From: Kappaphycus alvarezii
Taxonomy: Eukaryota; Rhodophyta; Florideophyceae; Gigartinales; Solieriaceae
Assembly (NCBI GenBank): GCA_002205965.3
Contig: NADL03000512.1
Location: 124,001-188,000 of the forward strand
Reading direction: 5' to 3'
DNA length: 64,000 bases
A program made the position numbers and the translations under genes. Positions 23,440 through 33,784 of the stretch are shown here, piece by piece. Under the pieces are notes generated by a model that saw nothing but the letters and a program-made list of their open reading frames with translations, was not told where the DNA came from and did not search any database. Within the stretch, counting starts at the first letter, position 1. Every line of letters begins with the position of its first letter.

Positions 23440-24005
23440 TTCCACAAGAGGGGACGCACGGTGCGTATGGACCCCTTCGGGGACCACGCATTACACTACG
23501 CGTATGCGCCTACTCGCTGCTGGCTACGTGACTCCCAAACACGCTTGTTTTCCGCAGGACTCTCCAAATCCGCCGGACACCCGATCCTCGAGCCCTCGCA
23601 ATGCGACCACCCTGTTCGACCGGACATTAAGGCATTGGAAGAGAACGGGGGTACGGACTACTTCGACCTCACCGCCATCCACCCGTTGACCCTGGCCGCC
23701 TCCCATCACTCGCGCGCTGTCCTCTCAGGCCCCTTAACCTAGCCCTACTTGGTAAGGACACCCGCTTTGCCCAATTCATACGAGCAAAAGGGCCTGGAAA
23801 TCGTTTCATACCTCTTCCACTCTGCGCACTGAGGGGCTAGCACCCAGCCGCGCCGGAATTCGCCGAACGGGTTGCCGCTGGCGTCGCCGCACGGGAAGTT
23901 GTTCGGATTACTGAGGCTAGGCAAGCAATGATCGCCCGCCACGCGGCGAGGATGGTGCAGAACAATGCCGGTTGTCTGCTAGAAGGGGTTTGGGACGACG
24001 TTTGA
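23440..24005 (+). mobile_element. Non-LTR element 3' fragment nested in the hAT element
   Basis: Reads MDPFGDHALHYAYAPTRCWL, DSQTRLFSAGLSKSAGHPIL, VRPDIKALEENGGTDYFDLT and IHPLT, then RAKGPGNRFIPLPLCALRG and ARHAARMVQNNAGCLLEGV with a stop near 24004. Order and spacing match the C-terminal half of the large copies at 50-54.5 kb. Key residues (GDH, RPD, the following Asp) are kept, but frames change several times. It lies between the hAT transposase and the right subterminal array, so it inserted into the hAT element or its ancestor. Confidence 0.7.
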
Positions 24006-24489
24006 GGTCATGATCTACGGTGCTCTGGAAGAATCGTATTTCTTTTTGTCTCACTGCAGCAGTCTTTCCGGTTCCTTACGCATTAAACACATAGTCCGAC
24101 TATCTCCCACATCCCCCCGCCGCTTTTCCAGTATTAAACCCCCGCGTTACACCCCTATATTTATACTCCCTTTCTGCATCTCAAGTTAGGATTCCCAATT
24201 AATAATATACTTCTATAGGTGGGTCGAAAGCATCAACAAATTGGGTTGCCTCGTAGCGATACTTACTTCCGGTGAAGGTACAAGCGGGTGACGCGAGCAG
24301 CCTTTAGTTATCATAAGTGCCGTACTGCAGTATGTACCTTTTCTTACAGTGTAATAGTATGCCTGTTCCCCGCCCTCATGGCTCATTTTTGTAACCATCC
24401 ACGTCATCAACAGCAAGCTCTTAACTTATCTTAATATTAAAATTAACATTTCTAAGATCAAACAATACAATACACTGTCATTTCTATAG

Positions 24490-24713
24490 TATTCAGTCGA
24501 CTGTTTCCAGTTGTTTGTCCAGTCGACTGAACACCGCCGCAACCCATTCGACTTCCAGTCTCCAGTCGACTGGACATTTCTTTAATCCAGTTGATGTCCA
24601 GTATCCAGTCGACTGGATGTCTGAGTAGCCCAGTCGATGTGCGATCTCCAGTCGACTGAAAGTCTGAGTAATCAGTTCGAAGATCAGTCTCCAGTCGACT
24701 GCGCAGTCGTGTT
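24490..24713 (-). repeat. hAT right subterminal repeat array
   Basis: Six copies of AGTCGACTG-type units in about 220 bases, mostly CTCCAGTCGACTG or ATCCAGTCGACTGGA, interleaved with degenerate half-units such as CCAGTTGATGTCCAG. The mirror partner of the left array and of similar density. Confidence 0.75.
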
Positions 24714-24720
24714 ACCCTAG
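24704..24720 (-). repeat. hAT right terminal inverted repeat
   Basis: CAGTCGTGTTACCCTAG, the inverted partner of the left end, followed directly by the second copy of the 8-bp target duplication. Confidence 0.85.
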
Positions 24721-24728
24721 CTCGATTG

Positions 24729-26645
24729 TACCTGCTTGCACTTTTCCAACTTGTGCATATTCTACGCCCTACGGATCTGGTCCCCTTTCCCATACCATGT
24801 TTTCAACCGGGAAAAATGCTGCCATATTCCCTCCTCTACGTGCCAACGGTATCATTTTCCGCACACATGACTCATCTCACGACCGTCGGCACCACCCTCT
24901 GCCCTTGTACATAAATTAACGTACAGTCCCCTACAACCCACTCTCCCAAGTTTGGTATGCCAGCTCGTACTGGTGCAAACATCCTTGAATATTCTCCAGG
25001 CTTTATGTAATCACATGTCAGTCCCGTAACAAAACCCTTTATCCCACCAATTCGTCAAATAAACACTCAACATACATAGTGGTTCCCAAGCAGTCTGTTC
25101 AATGATTCCGACGCGTTGCAAACCGCGACTCTCGGCGGCTAAACCCATAGCTCTGACCTTACAGCCAATATGAGTTTCACCTCTGACGGCTCCTCGCTCG
25201 ACAATCCTGTCTCACAAAGCCGTACCGTCCGGCCTCATCTCTCCATATCTCCATCCTGGACAGTCATATGCCGCTGCAGCAAGCAGTAGAGTGTCAAAAC
25301 AACAGAAGAGACTTGGTGAATGAATTGACATTGCAGCCCGGCATGTGTGGCGTATGTAACCAGCTAATGGGAAGTCTTGCCTCTGAGACGCGCACCAGCG
25401 TCTCACACCTTATCCCCCCAAGACTTTGCCTTACACATTCTCGTGCGGACTCTACGGGCAGTAACATACAGAACTAGCCGACGAACCAACAACAAGTGAA
25501 CCGACGTTCCACGGGTGTAGCACACATACTGCCTCGTGAAAGTCCTGCCTCTGAAAGAAGCACCGCTACACAGAAGCAACATCCCTCCAAACCGAAATAA
25601 GGTGAGAAACATGTGGGACACTGCATGTTCTTCGTCACGTCATTTGCGCTGCAGAATAAACTGAATAGTCGGTCAGTAGTTGCATACTGAATATAAGTAA
25701 TGAGTAAAGATCCTTCTCTTTGCTATCGAAGGCTGGATTACCTATAGCTATCATACGTGTCACTATTTCGGCAAAAAAAATTTCTAGGGAGCCATTCTTG
25801 AGGTCACCAGCATCTTTCTTCCCTAGAGGACGAGGGGTTTTTAGCACTTTTATGGAATGGGAGCTATACCCCTCGCTGCGCAATGTGTGACTTTAGACTT
25901 ACAATCTAACTAGTTTTATAGTGCCTGCTACTAATGCACTGCCCGAGAGAACGCTTCAGACACACAGATGGCTACCTAGGGGAAGATAGGGGTGATCAGC
26001 CCCGTCCCACCAAGAATCAGTCTACTGTTCGCACTGCAGCTTATGATTATATAGATAATTAATTTATAATGTCATTATTTTTTAAAGAGTATGGCTTGTC
26101 CAGTGAGTTGTAACGTCAGCATTGATTAAATGAACGGATTTTATTTCTGGACTCGAAAAGATTTTTTTTGCTATTGATATCATTAAATTATTAATATGTA
26201 TGTGTTTCTGTAACTACTGTACACGATACCATTTGTAATTTCAGTCTCGAAATGACTTACTGTACGCGTTAAATATGCTGTTTGTGTTGAAAGATGAAGC
26301 CGTTACCTGAAAAATCGAGTATTTGCGCAATACAGGATCTTTGCGCAAGAACGCAGTAACTGCGGTTGAGACCTAGCATATTGAAAAAAAATATTGACGC
26401 CCGGAATTGTACCTTTTTTTATTATATACGTATCCTGGGCATGTATTAACCAAAAAAAGACTGCACATGTACCATGCATAGACTAGTGCAGTACCAATCA
26501 ACAAATAAATGCCCCCCGATAATTTTCTTGGGCATCTGACAGACTCTTCCGACACCTGCAAAAAACTGCCAAAGTAGAAGCAGGTACATCGACAGCAAGC
26601 AAAACTACCCTGATACCCAACCTCTCACGTCGAAAAAAACGCCTA
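24729..26645. other. No recognised gene
   Basis: About 1.9 kb without a recognisable protein or RNA gene. Short frames on both strands overlap and lack family features. The last few hundred bases before 26646 probably hold the left end of the second hAT element, but no terminal repeat or 8-bp duplication could be paired with the right side. Confidence 0.45.
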
Positions 26646-28839
26646 ATGGCTGACGCCATAAACGACCATCATGACCATCCTGCAAAACCAGAACAAAATT
26701 CCATAAAAACCGGATCAGAACCTACTAGCGTCGCAAATGGCGATGCAATTGGTTCCCGCATTCTTAAAAATTGCAACTGAAACATGGAAAATAAACAAGA
26801 GCGCTGGCATAAAGCCCTCTTTTTGGCATTCTACAAACCTGTTGTTGATTCCAAATTTACATGTATTGTTTGTTCTCCGAATCCCCGGAACCATTCAGCG
26901 TTGAATAAGAGGGACGGAAAAGGCGTACTCTCATTTAAGGGCAATACAGGAACGAATTCGTTTCGACGCAATTTGAAAGAGCATCACACCGAACTGATGG
27001 CCGAATTTGAGAGGATGCATGACGAAGGGGAACCATTTAGGAAGAAACTGAAGACAGTTCAGACTATCCTTGCTACGCACCAAAAGTTCAATCCAACCTT
27101 AAGCGCAACGATAGGAATCAACAAAAATATAGTTCTAATGGTCGCTAGAACAGGTCTACCATTTTCATTTGTCGAGCATTCTGAATTTCTTCGCTTTGTA
27201 AAAAGCATCAATCCGGGAGTTAGAATTCCGGATAGAACTACATTTCGGGAGAAGATTATTCCTGAGTTCACCAAAAATGTTGAGGAAAGCATGGTCAAGC
27301 CAAGATTGTCCACTCAAGACTCTGTGAGTATTTCGTTTGATCTTGGATGAGTAGAGGATACCAGGAAATCTTTGATCTTATCGCCCATGGTATTGAAAAG
27401 AATTTCGAAAACGTTCAGGTTCACGTTTTTCTGATTGAATGTGATAACAAAAGTGGCAAAGATTTGAGCATCCTATTAATGGAAGAGCTTGATCAATACG
27501 GTTTGACTAACAAAGACATTGCTTGTGTAAGAGATAGGGTCACTAATCTAAAGAAATGCACTAATGTTCTTCGAACTATTACGTCTTTCGAACCTGCAGA
27601 TACAAAAGGTTGTTTTAGTGCTACATTTTTTGGCCATGTTGTGTCACGGGCTTGTAATGCGGCTTTGTCTAAAAAGGTTTGCGATGGACTTCCTCTCATT
27701 TCGTTGTAAACGACCAGAGGCTCACAACAGAAATCCATTACCTGGACAAATAAGTCTTCGAAAGGAAAGAAAGCATGGTATTAGGCATGTAAGCAAGGAG
27801 AGTTCCTCAAAGGCTGATTCCAAATCCGGTTAAGACGAGTTTTGTCAGCGTCATTGTCATTATGCGAATGATTTTGCAATACAAGGATGTTGCCCCGAAA
27901 TATTTTGGTTCCCAGCCAGATAGAAAGCTTCGGAAACGGGTTCCCACTCAGGAGACATGGGATGTTGTTTCAATATTGAAAATTGGAACCTCTGCTTTTT
28001 CTAAGCCTGAAAAGTCATAAGATGTACTGGTCTGTAAGTGAGGCAATTAATGAAATCATGCAAGTCCATCTGGTCTTCAAAGAGAACTGTCAAACAATTC
28101 ATCCTGTCCCAAGCGATGGTTTTGACATGCAACTTCCAGTAATGAAGTCGAAGATGTCATTGGTTGTATGTGAGTCGTTTGCAGACATACTGCGCCCATT
28201 CTTTCAATTTAAAGATCTCCACAGAACATTAGTGCATCATTTTATAGCCGTCGTCTTTGATCCAGAGCTTAAGAACATGAAGAGTACGTTGATGACTCTT
28301 CAAAAGTCAGATCTAGCTCAGGCGAGGGCAATAGCGAAAAATATGATGAGGAAGTCAATTTGCCTTTAATAATAAGTGTCAAAATAAAGAGCACTACTGC
28401 AACCGATAACGAATTAAGTAATGAAAGCACGTCCATACAATCGCCACACAATGATCAAGTGGAGAATTGCTTTCTTGACTTTCAATAAGCCGGAACTAAT
28501 TTGGGGGAGCTCGAGTAGATGCAGCAGAAAGAGTCGATGTTCCAAGCAGTTGCTAGCTTACTCAGTTTATTTCTCGGTATACCTGCAACTCAAACTGATA
28601 ATAAGCGTGTGTTCAGTCTGGCAGGTAGACTTTGCAGTTCCCTTAGAAACCGAATGTTTACTACATCTATCAAAAATGTAGTGACTATTGCTAGGAATTT
28701 TAATTCATTTGCTGACGATCAAGATACTTTCGGAACTGTTGAAGAATTTAGCGACTTTCTTGTAGTGGGGGAGGAATATGAAATTGCTAAAGATTTGTTG
28801 GAGCAGTGCTTAGCCGCCAGAGGACTCCTTATCGCATAG
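26646..28839 (+). pseudogene. Second hAT transposase, broken
   Basis: A hAT transposase of a different lineage from the one at 20.5-23 kb. The frame is open from 26646 to an in-frame TGA just before ATG 26784. Next come a BED-like finger, FTCIVCSPNPRN with NSFRRNLKEHHTEL, then RTGLPFSFVEHSEFLRFVK and SISFDLG (26784-27350). A one-base loss shifts the frame at SFDL.MSRGYQEIFDL (27347-27709), which includes RACNAALSK. Further broken pieces follow to the C-terminal dimerisation region (28519-28839), FLGIPATQTDNKRVFSLAGR and RNRMFTTSIKNVVTIARNF. Terminal repeats and target duplication were not found. Confidence 0.75.
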
Positions 28840-29049
28840 TCCCCGATACTGCCCATTGGCCATTGAAAGTAATGAATGACGTCTAGATACTAGACCTCGC
28901 CTAGTAAAACTATTCCCATTCCCACTGCTAGGGTGGAGAAGATATAGCTCCAAGTAAAACCAAGACGGGTCTTCAGTCTAGAATCAGACTCCCAACGACA
29001 GTTCCTTGTATCCTCTTACCCACACGATTAATCGTGTGGTTTTAGTATT

Positions 29050-29875
29050 CACGCTCCGGATTCGAACCTACAGTTTTTTCCGGTGACAAAGTGAGGGGAG
29101 AGAACTATTTTGTAGGGACTGCTCAACTTCAGCTCGTTCTCGAAGCCAAAGTTTTATGGGAAGATGTGCACGGCAGTGAAACGATTGCTGAATCTGCAAG
29201 CGAGTCCGAGAAGAAAAGATTCAATTCGGAATGCAGGCAAGCGATGGCAGAGATAGTTTTGAATATCGATTCTCGTTGCGCTGTGTCAGTGATGTCTAAG
29301 AATGACCTCAAAAAGGTCTGAGATACTCTGAGGGGGATGAAACGTAGCCAAGCAGTCGCAACTCAAACAATATTGAGACGTAAATTGTTGAGTTTACGGA
29401 AGGATTAGTATCAGAGTGTACAGGAATTCGCTAGCTCTTTCATCAAAATCGAGAATGAGTTGTCCACAAGCAGATTTGTGCTCCAAGAATTCGACAAGAA
29501 GTAGGGTCTTCTGTAAGGGATGCCGGAATCGTTTGCAGGCACGAGAAGGCAATACTCTGTGAGCAAGAGAGGCTACGCTTCCACTAAATGGTCGCCAAGC
29601 TCGAAGTAAGGGAAGAAGAGCTTCGGTCACTGCAGAGTAATGAACGTAAGATTTCGGATGACTCGAAAGCCTCTATGACTGGCTCGAACGTGAAGGCAAC
29701 TAAAAGAAACATAAAATGTCATTACTGCAGAATCAAAGGACGTATGCGGAGAGATTGATTCTACAACCCCTCTTCTCCGAACTATAAGCCCGGCCTGGAC
29801 AAGAAGCACGGCAAAGGATATGGACATAGAAGTAAAAGCAGAGATCAAGTGAATCCTTCATTTATGGCAAAGTAA
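29050..29875 (+). pseudogene. Copia gag remnant with damaged zinc knuckle
   Basis: The first part reads QLVLEAKVLWEDVHGSE (29091-29321) and continues in the same frame through stops at 29319, 29406, 29502 and 29514 (LLSLRKD, QEFASSFIKIENELS, GMPESFAGTRR). From 29588, in another frame, it reads VAKLEVREEELRSLQ and then KCHYCRIKGRMRRD followed by TGA. The knuckle should be Cys-X2-Cys-X4-His-X4-Cys. Here the His position is Arg and the last Cys position is the stop. The product would have bound the element RNA and formed particles. Confidence 0.65.
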
Positions 29876-30025
29876 GAGTCTGGAGGAGATTGCTATCCTG
29901 ACCTAAGTCAAAGTGGTTCATGAGAATCTGTGCATCGAGGTACATTTGCAAACATCGAGTTTACTTTCAAGACTTACGGGAACTACCGAGTACTGTGGGT
30001 ACCGTTATAGAGGGTTAAAGTTGGA

Positions 30026-30598
30026 ATGAGGAGCAAATTTGTTGGCACTGTGCATCTCACTTGTCGTGTTAAGGGCGTTTTTACAGCAGTGGTGCTGAAA
30101 GGTGTAGCTTACATACCAGAAGCAAGAACTAATCTACTCGCTGTCAACGCTATGCAGAGAGGGGGCCTAGCTGTTGTGTTTTCTCCCTCTACAGATAAGT
30201 TCGAGTTGCGATCTGGAGATCGAGTAGTCATGGTTGGCACTTCATTGAATCACAGAATTGCTGAATTAAATGGGGTGGAAGTAGACAAAACAAGTGACGT
30301 GCTACTAAAAACGAATGTTAGAAGTGTAGATGGAGTTAACGTCCAACTACTCCACCGTATTCTCACCCATGCTAACTTTGAAGTTATCAAGCACATGGTA
30401 AGGAACAATGCTGTTGATTGCTTGCTTGATGCAAAGTCGCAAATAGTGAACTACGAGATTTGCGCTGAATTCAAAGCAGGGAAGGCCACTGCCGTGCCAC
30501 ATAAACCTGTGGGACCAAAAGCAACAGAAGTTGGAGAGATTTTGCATGCATATCTGGTGGGAAATATCTCACCACCCTCACTTCGAAAAGCAGAGTAA
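30026..30598 (+). pseudogene. Copia protease end and integrase start
   Basis: A 190-codon frame. VVLKGVAYIPEARTNLLAVN (near residues 20-40) is the typical late protease/spacer region. VQLLHRILTHANFEVIKHMV (residues about 105-125) is the GAG-pre-integrase zinc region with altered ligands (family usually W..RLGH). Then come EICAEFKAGKATAVPHKP and VGEILHAYLVG at the start of the integrase core, with the expected D..G of the first Asp motif replaced. It ends at a TAA at 30596. Confidence 0.6.
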
Positions 30599-31034
30599 AT
30601 TTTGGCTGTTTATGTCGTGTTTTCCCACTTCTACTGGCTGCTGTTGTAAGACTGTACAATCAGCCTTAGTATCAACGGCAAAGATAGGAAGGATAAAGGG
30701 ATAATAAATTTACTTTGCCAGGCGAGAAGGGCCGACGCTGTGGCGTGGGCAGAGCTACAGATTCTGCGGAATCAGACGTAGCGAAAACTTCTCGATGATG
30801 GTGCCCTCTTCTTTTCCGTCGCACTGAGAGGAGCTTAGCTCGTAGATATTAGTACATACAAAGGTGTGCAAGACTGCGTTTGAAACGTAGTGTGATTAAT
30901 GCATTACAGTGTAATTTACAGTTTAGGATGATACAAGCAGTTACTCTTGGGTGTCTTTTCTCAGAATGAAATCGAACACAGCCAAAAGTTTTATTCGGAT
31001 TCTCAATCAAATTGCTCGGAAGTAATCCGATGGC

Positions 31035-31600
31035 GTGTACAGGATTAAAACTGATAGGGGTACTGAATTTTTTCCTAAATCTTTGCACGATTACTTTACA
31101 AGCAAAAGAATTGAACACAAAACTACTAGTTCTCACTCTCTGGAATCAAACGGAAAGGCAGAATGTCTGAATAAAACCTTGGTTGAGCAGACACTTACAG
31201 TTGTGGCGGAGTTTACAGCAATACAAGGTGGTAACGCTGAACAGCATCGAGCATTTTGGGCAGAGGTTGTCAACACTAGAAACTACGTACGAAACATGAT
31301 TTTCAAAAAAACGGAATGCGCCTCGCTTTGGAAAGAAAACTCCGTTCGAGGTCCTACACCGGCGAAAAACCAACATCCCAAACATAAGTATCTCCGGTTT
31401 AAGCGTATACTTCATGTTGCCAAAGAAATACAAAAGAGGGAAGTTTGATCCCAAGATGGTCGATGGAATTCATCTAGATTGTGAAGCTAGAAATGCTTAC
31501 TGCGATTATCTTCCGACTCCAGACAATTATTTGTCAGCCGTGATACGACATTCGCTGAGAAACTAGTTAAAGACAAGACCTCAGAGTTTCGCACAGAATT
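31035..31600 (+). pseudogene. Copia integrase core, C-terminal half
   Basis: The frame (31035-31448) reads YRIKTDRGTEFFPKSLHDYF, with the second catalytic Asp in TDRGTEF; then SHSLESNGKAECLNKTLVEQ, with the Glu in NGKAE; and FWAEVVNTRNYVRNMIFKK. After a frameshift it continues as KRGKFDPKMVDGIHLDC..., the usual KLD.KS..G.F.GY segment. The catalytic Asp and Glu are present, but the frame is broken on both sides. Confidence 0.7.
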
Positions 31601-31929
31601 CTAGAGTGCAGCAGCTGCTACCTGTGATGACACGCATGATGGAACGAGTTTAGAGTCTCAGGACGATAAGGAGATTGTCTGGTAGTAGAACTTGCAGGAA
31701 AATCCTATAAATGATGGAAGCAGTGCGTCAAGAGGCTAACTTGAAGAAGATGCGATAAAATATCACCCTGCACCAATCAGCAAATTGGAGAGACGAAAGC
31801 CTGGTCCTCCGCAGAGTTATCGAGGGAAAGGTCGGTTTGTTATAATGGAAGGAGTAAATTTGATCACTGAAGGTCCTTCAACTCCAGGCTCACTCTCTGA
31901 AGCAATGAACACTAGCAACTGAGATATGT

Positions 31930-33440
31930 GGTTGAGGCTTTAAGGAGTGTAATGGAATATACTGCAGACCTTAACACATTTAAGGTACAGAATTCACCAC
32001 CATGGCACACACTTGTCGTGTAATTGAATATTTGATGGTAAACGGAATAGAAATGGGGATGTCACTCGATATGATGCACGGCTCATGCCCCTGGTTTCTC
32101 TCAGACCGGAGGTATCCACTATTCTGAAGTTTATTCACTCGTCGTAAGGTACGAAACATTCATATTATTGATGGGGGTTGCTACTGTTCATGATTATATC
32201 GTTGATCATGTGGATATGAAGGCAGCATTTTTTCGTTCAGACCTCTATAGGACGCCACCCGAACTGGGACGAGCGCTAAAAGTAGATTTCAGTGCAGAAT
32301 GAAGGCATGGGAATGTATGGAATGTTCTTAAATCACTCTATGCGCTGAAGCAGGCTTCGGGTGTATAGTAAAAGAAATTGGAAAGGCAAATGATTTTTCT
32401 AGGTTTTATACCATCCTGATCAAACAAAAATTTGTACAGGCGTGTAGATGGCGGTATGCTGTTACTATTGCTAGTGTACGTTTATGACATCTTAATTTAT
32501 CGAAAATGCAGACACAGGTTGAAGAAGTCAGGCATTGCTTCGAGACGATATTTGAGATCAGAGACTTTGGATATGCCGATCTGTTCCTCATAATTAAGAT
32601 TGATCAATCTAGGGGGCATAAGTTCGAGATCATGCTGATTCAGGAACACTACATTGAGGAAATGATTCGGTCAAATGGAATGAAAAACTCAAAACCGCTG
32701 TCGACACCAATCAGAGCCCCAATCCGACACACTACCACTACTCGTCGAGGGCTTTACAGGACAGGCAACCAACCAGATGTGCCATTCAGTATAATAGTCG
32801 GGTCGCTCATGTACATTTGAATTACAGCTCTGCCAGATTATTTTTCTGTGTCTGTATTGGCTAGGTACATGAATAACTATAGTAAGTATATTGGACTGCA
32901 GAAAAGAATGTTTTAAGATATTTAAGTGGTACCCAGTCTCAGGTTTAATATACTCTGTAAATTCAACTGCGTATTGTTACTTAGACTCAGACTGGGATCA
33001 CTAACTAAGAACTTGTAAGTCTACTGGCGTATATTGTTTTATGGATGGCACTGCAGCATTGCTTGGAGATCAAACTGTATTCAATTGTTGCTGCGTATTC
33101 AGTAGAAGCTGAGTATGTTGCAATGGCGGCTGCTGTGAAATAAGCCTTATGGGTCCGACCAATATGCACTGAGGCTGGTATTCACAGGAAAAATGATCCG
33201 TTATGCATCTTTGCAGACAACTTGAGAGCAATATCACTATCTCAACATCAGATTTGTTTACCGATAACAAAGCGCATAGGCATTAATTTTCATTTGGTCC
33301 AAAACTACTCGGAGAAGAACATTATCACCATCAGTCATGTCCCAACTTCTGAGAAGGCAGCGGACACGAAGCATGTTGAAATACAGAAACTGGAAGTTAA
33401 TATGACTTTAATTGGGCTTAATATTAGTACCAACAATTCC
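31930..33440 (+). pseudogene. Copia reverse transcriptase and RNase H remnant
   Basis: Scattered in-frame pieces: VRYETFILLMGVATVHDYIV and DHVDMKAAFFRSDL (about 32140-32240), where DMKAAFF matches the first Asp box DV.TAFL; VWNVLKSLYALKQASG (32310-32360); LLLLVYVYDILIY (32460-32500), where VYVYDI stands for YVDDI; IRSNGMKNSKPLSTPIRAP (32506-32820); and RNase H traces DSDWDH and GVYCFMDGTA near 32985-33050. The end has FADNLRAISLSQ and INFHLVQNYSEKNIITISHV (33222-33464). The catalytic YVDD is degenerate. Confidence 0.7.
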
Positions 33441-33449
33441 ATGAAAACC

Positions 33450-33458
33450 GAGGGGGCA
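33450..33458 (+). other. Polypurine tract of the copia element
   Basis: GAGGGGGCA directly before the TG that opens the 3' LTR, where plus-strand DNA synthesis starts in LTR elements. Position and composition are canonical. Confidence 0.65.
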
Positions 33459-33784
33459 TGTTAGCATATGCAGAGCAACGTGTGACCGTTCTTCATGTAC
33501 CATTCTGTATTGAGGAGGAGCGATTTGACGAGAAACACTTCTCGTCAATCTGTAGTATCTGCATAGTTAAGAGAGGACAGCATGATCCTTTCACCCCATG
33601 GAATTTGTGTGCTCCGGGTCAACCGGATAGTATTGTGTTGTATTTGTGGCTGATAAAGGCCGATAGTATATGATGAGATTGAATAGCTAATAAAAGGATG
33701 GTTGAGTCTCGGAGGGCACGGAAATTTCCCAACGTGCAGATGCTGACAGCGGTTACACCCTAAAAAGTCTCTCTCGCCACAACA
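33459..33784 (+). repeat. 3' LTR of the 29-33.8 kb copia element
   Basis: Starts TGTTAGCATATGCAGAGC after the polypurine tract. Contains an AATAAAAGG box near 33690 that could serve as a TATA or polyadenylation signal, and ends about CCACAACA. No second copy is present in this window. The left edge is firm; the right edge is estimated from the usual CA end. Confidence 0.6.

Larger units (their letters stand above)
20129..24728 (+). mobile_element. Structurally complete hAT DNA transposon
   Basis: The element body runs 20137-24720 and is flanked by an exact 8-bp direct repeat, CTCGATTG (20129-20136 and 24721-24728), the target duplication length of hAT elements. The termini are inverted repeats: CTAGGGTAACA is perfect over 11 bases and 16 of 17 match when extended. 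Both ends carry dense AGTCGACT-type subterminal repeats. Inside lie a plus-strand transposase (20476-23048) broken by frameshifts and an unrelated non-LTR fragment (23440-24005). The element is therefore non-autonomous as read, but its ends look suitable for mobilisation if a related transposase exists elsewhere. Confidence 0.85.
28985..33784 (+). mobile_element. Copia LTR retrotransposon, 5' LTR missing
   Basis: Gag, protease/integrase, reverse transcriptase and RNase H traces in the copia order, followed by a polypurine tract and a 3' LTR (33459-33784). No copy of this LTR is found upstream of gag, so the 5' end is lost, probably by deletion next to the second hAT element. It is a different lineage from the 6.8-11 kb element. 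Numerous in-frame stops and frameshifts make it inactive. Confidence 0.75.

Noticed and set aside
26400-28990. Possible terminal repeats of the second hAT element (ATGCCC...GGGCAT near 26508, CCTAG motifs near 28900)
   Set aside because: No pair gave matching ends together with an 8-bp duplication.
29058-29068. GGATTCGAACC, the complement of a tRNA T-loop (GGTTCGAATCC)
   Set aside because: The flanking bases do not form a T stem or acceptor stem on either strand, and no anticodon arm is found. It lies in the run-in to the copia gag and is probably chance or an old primer-site trace.
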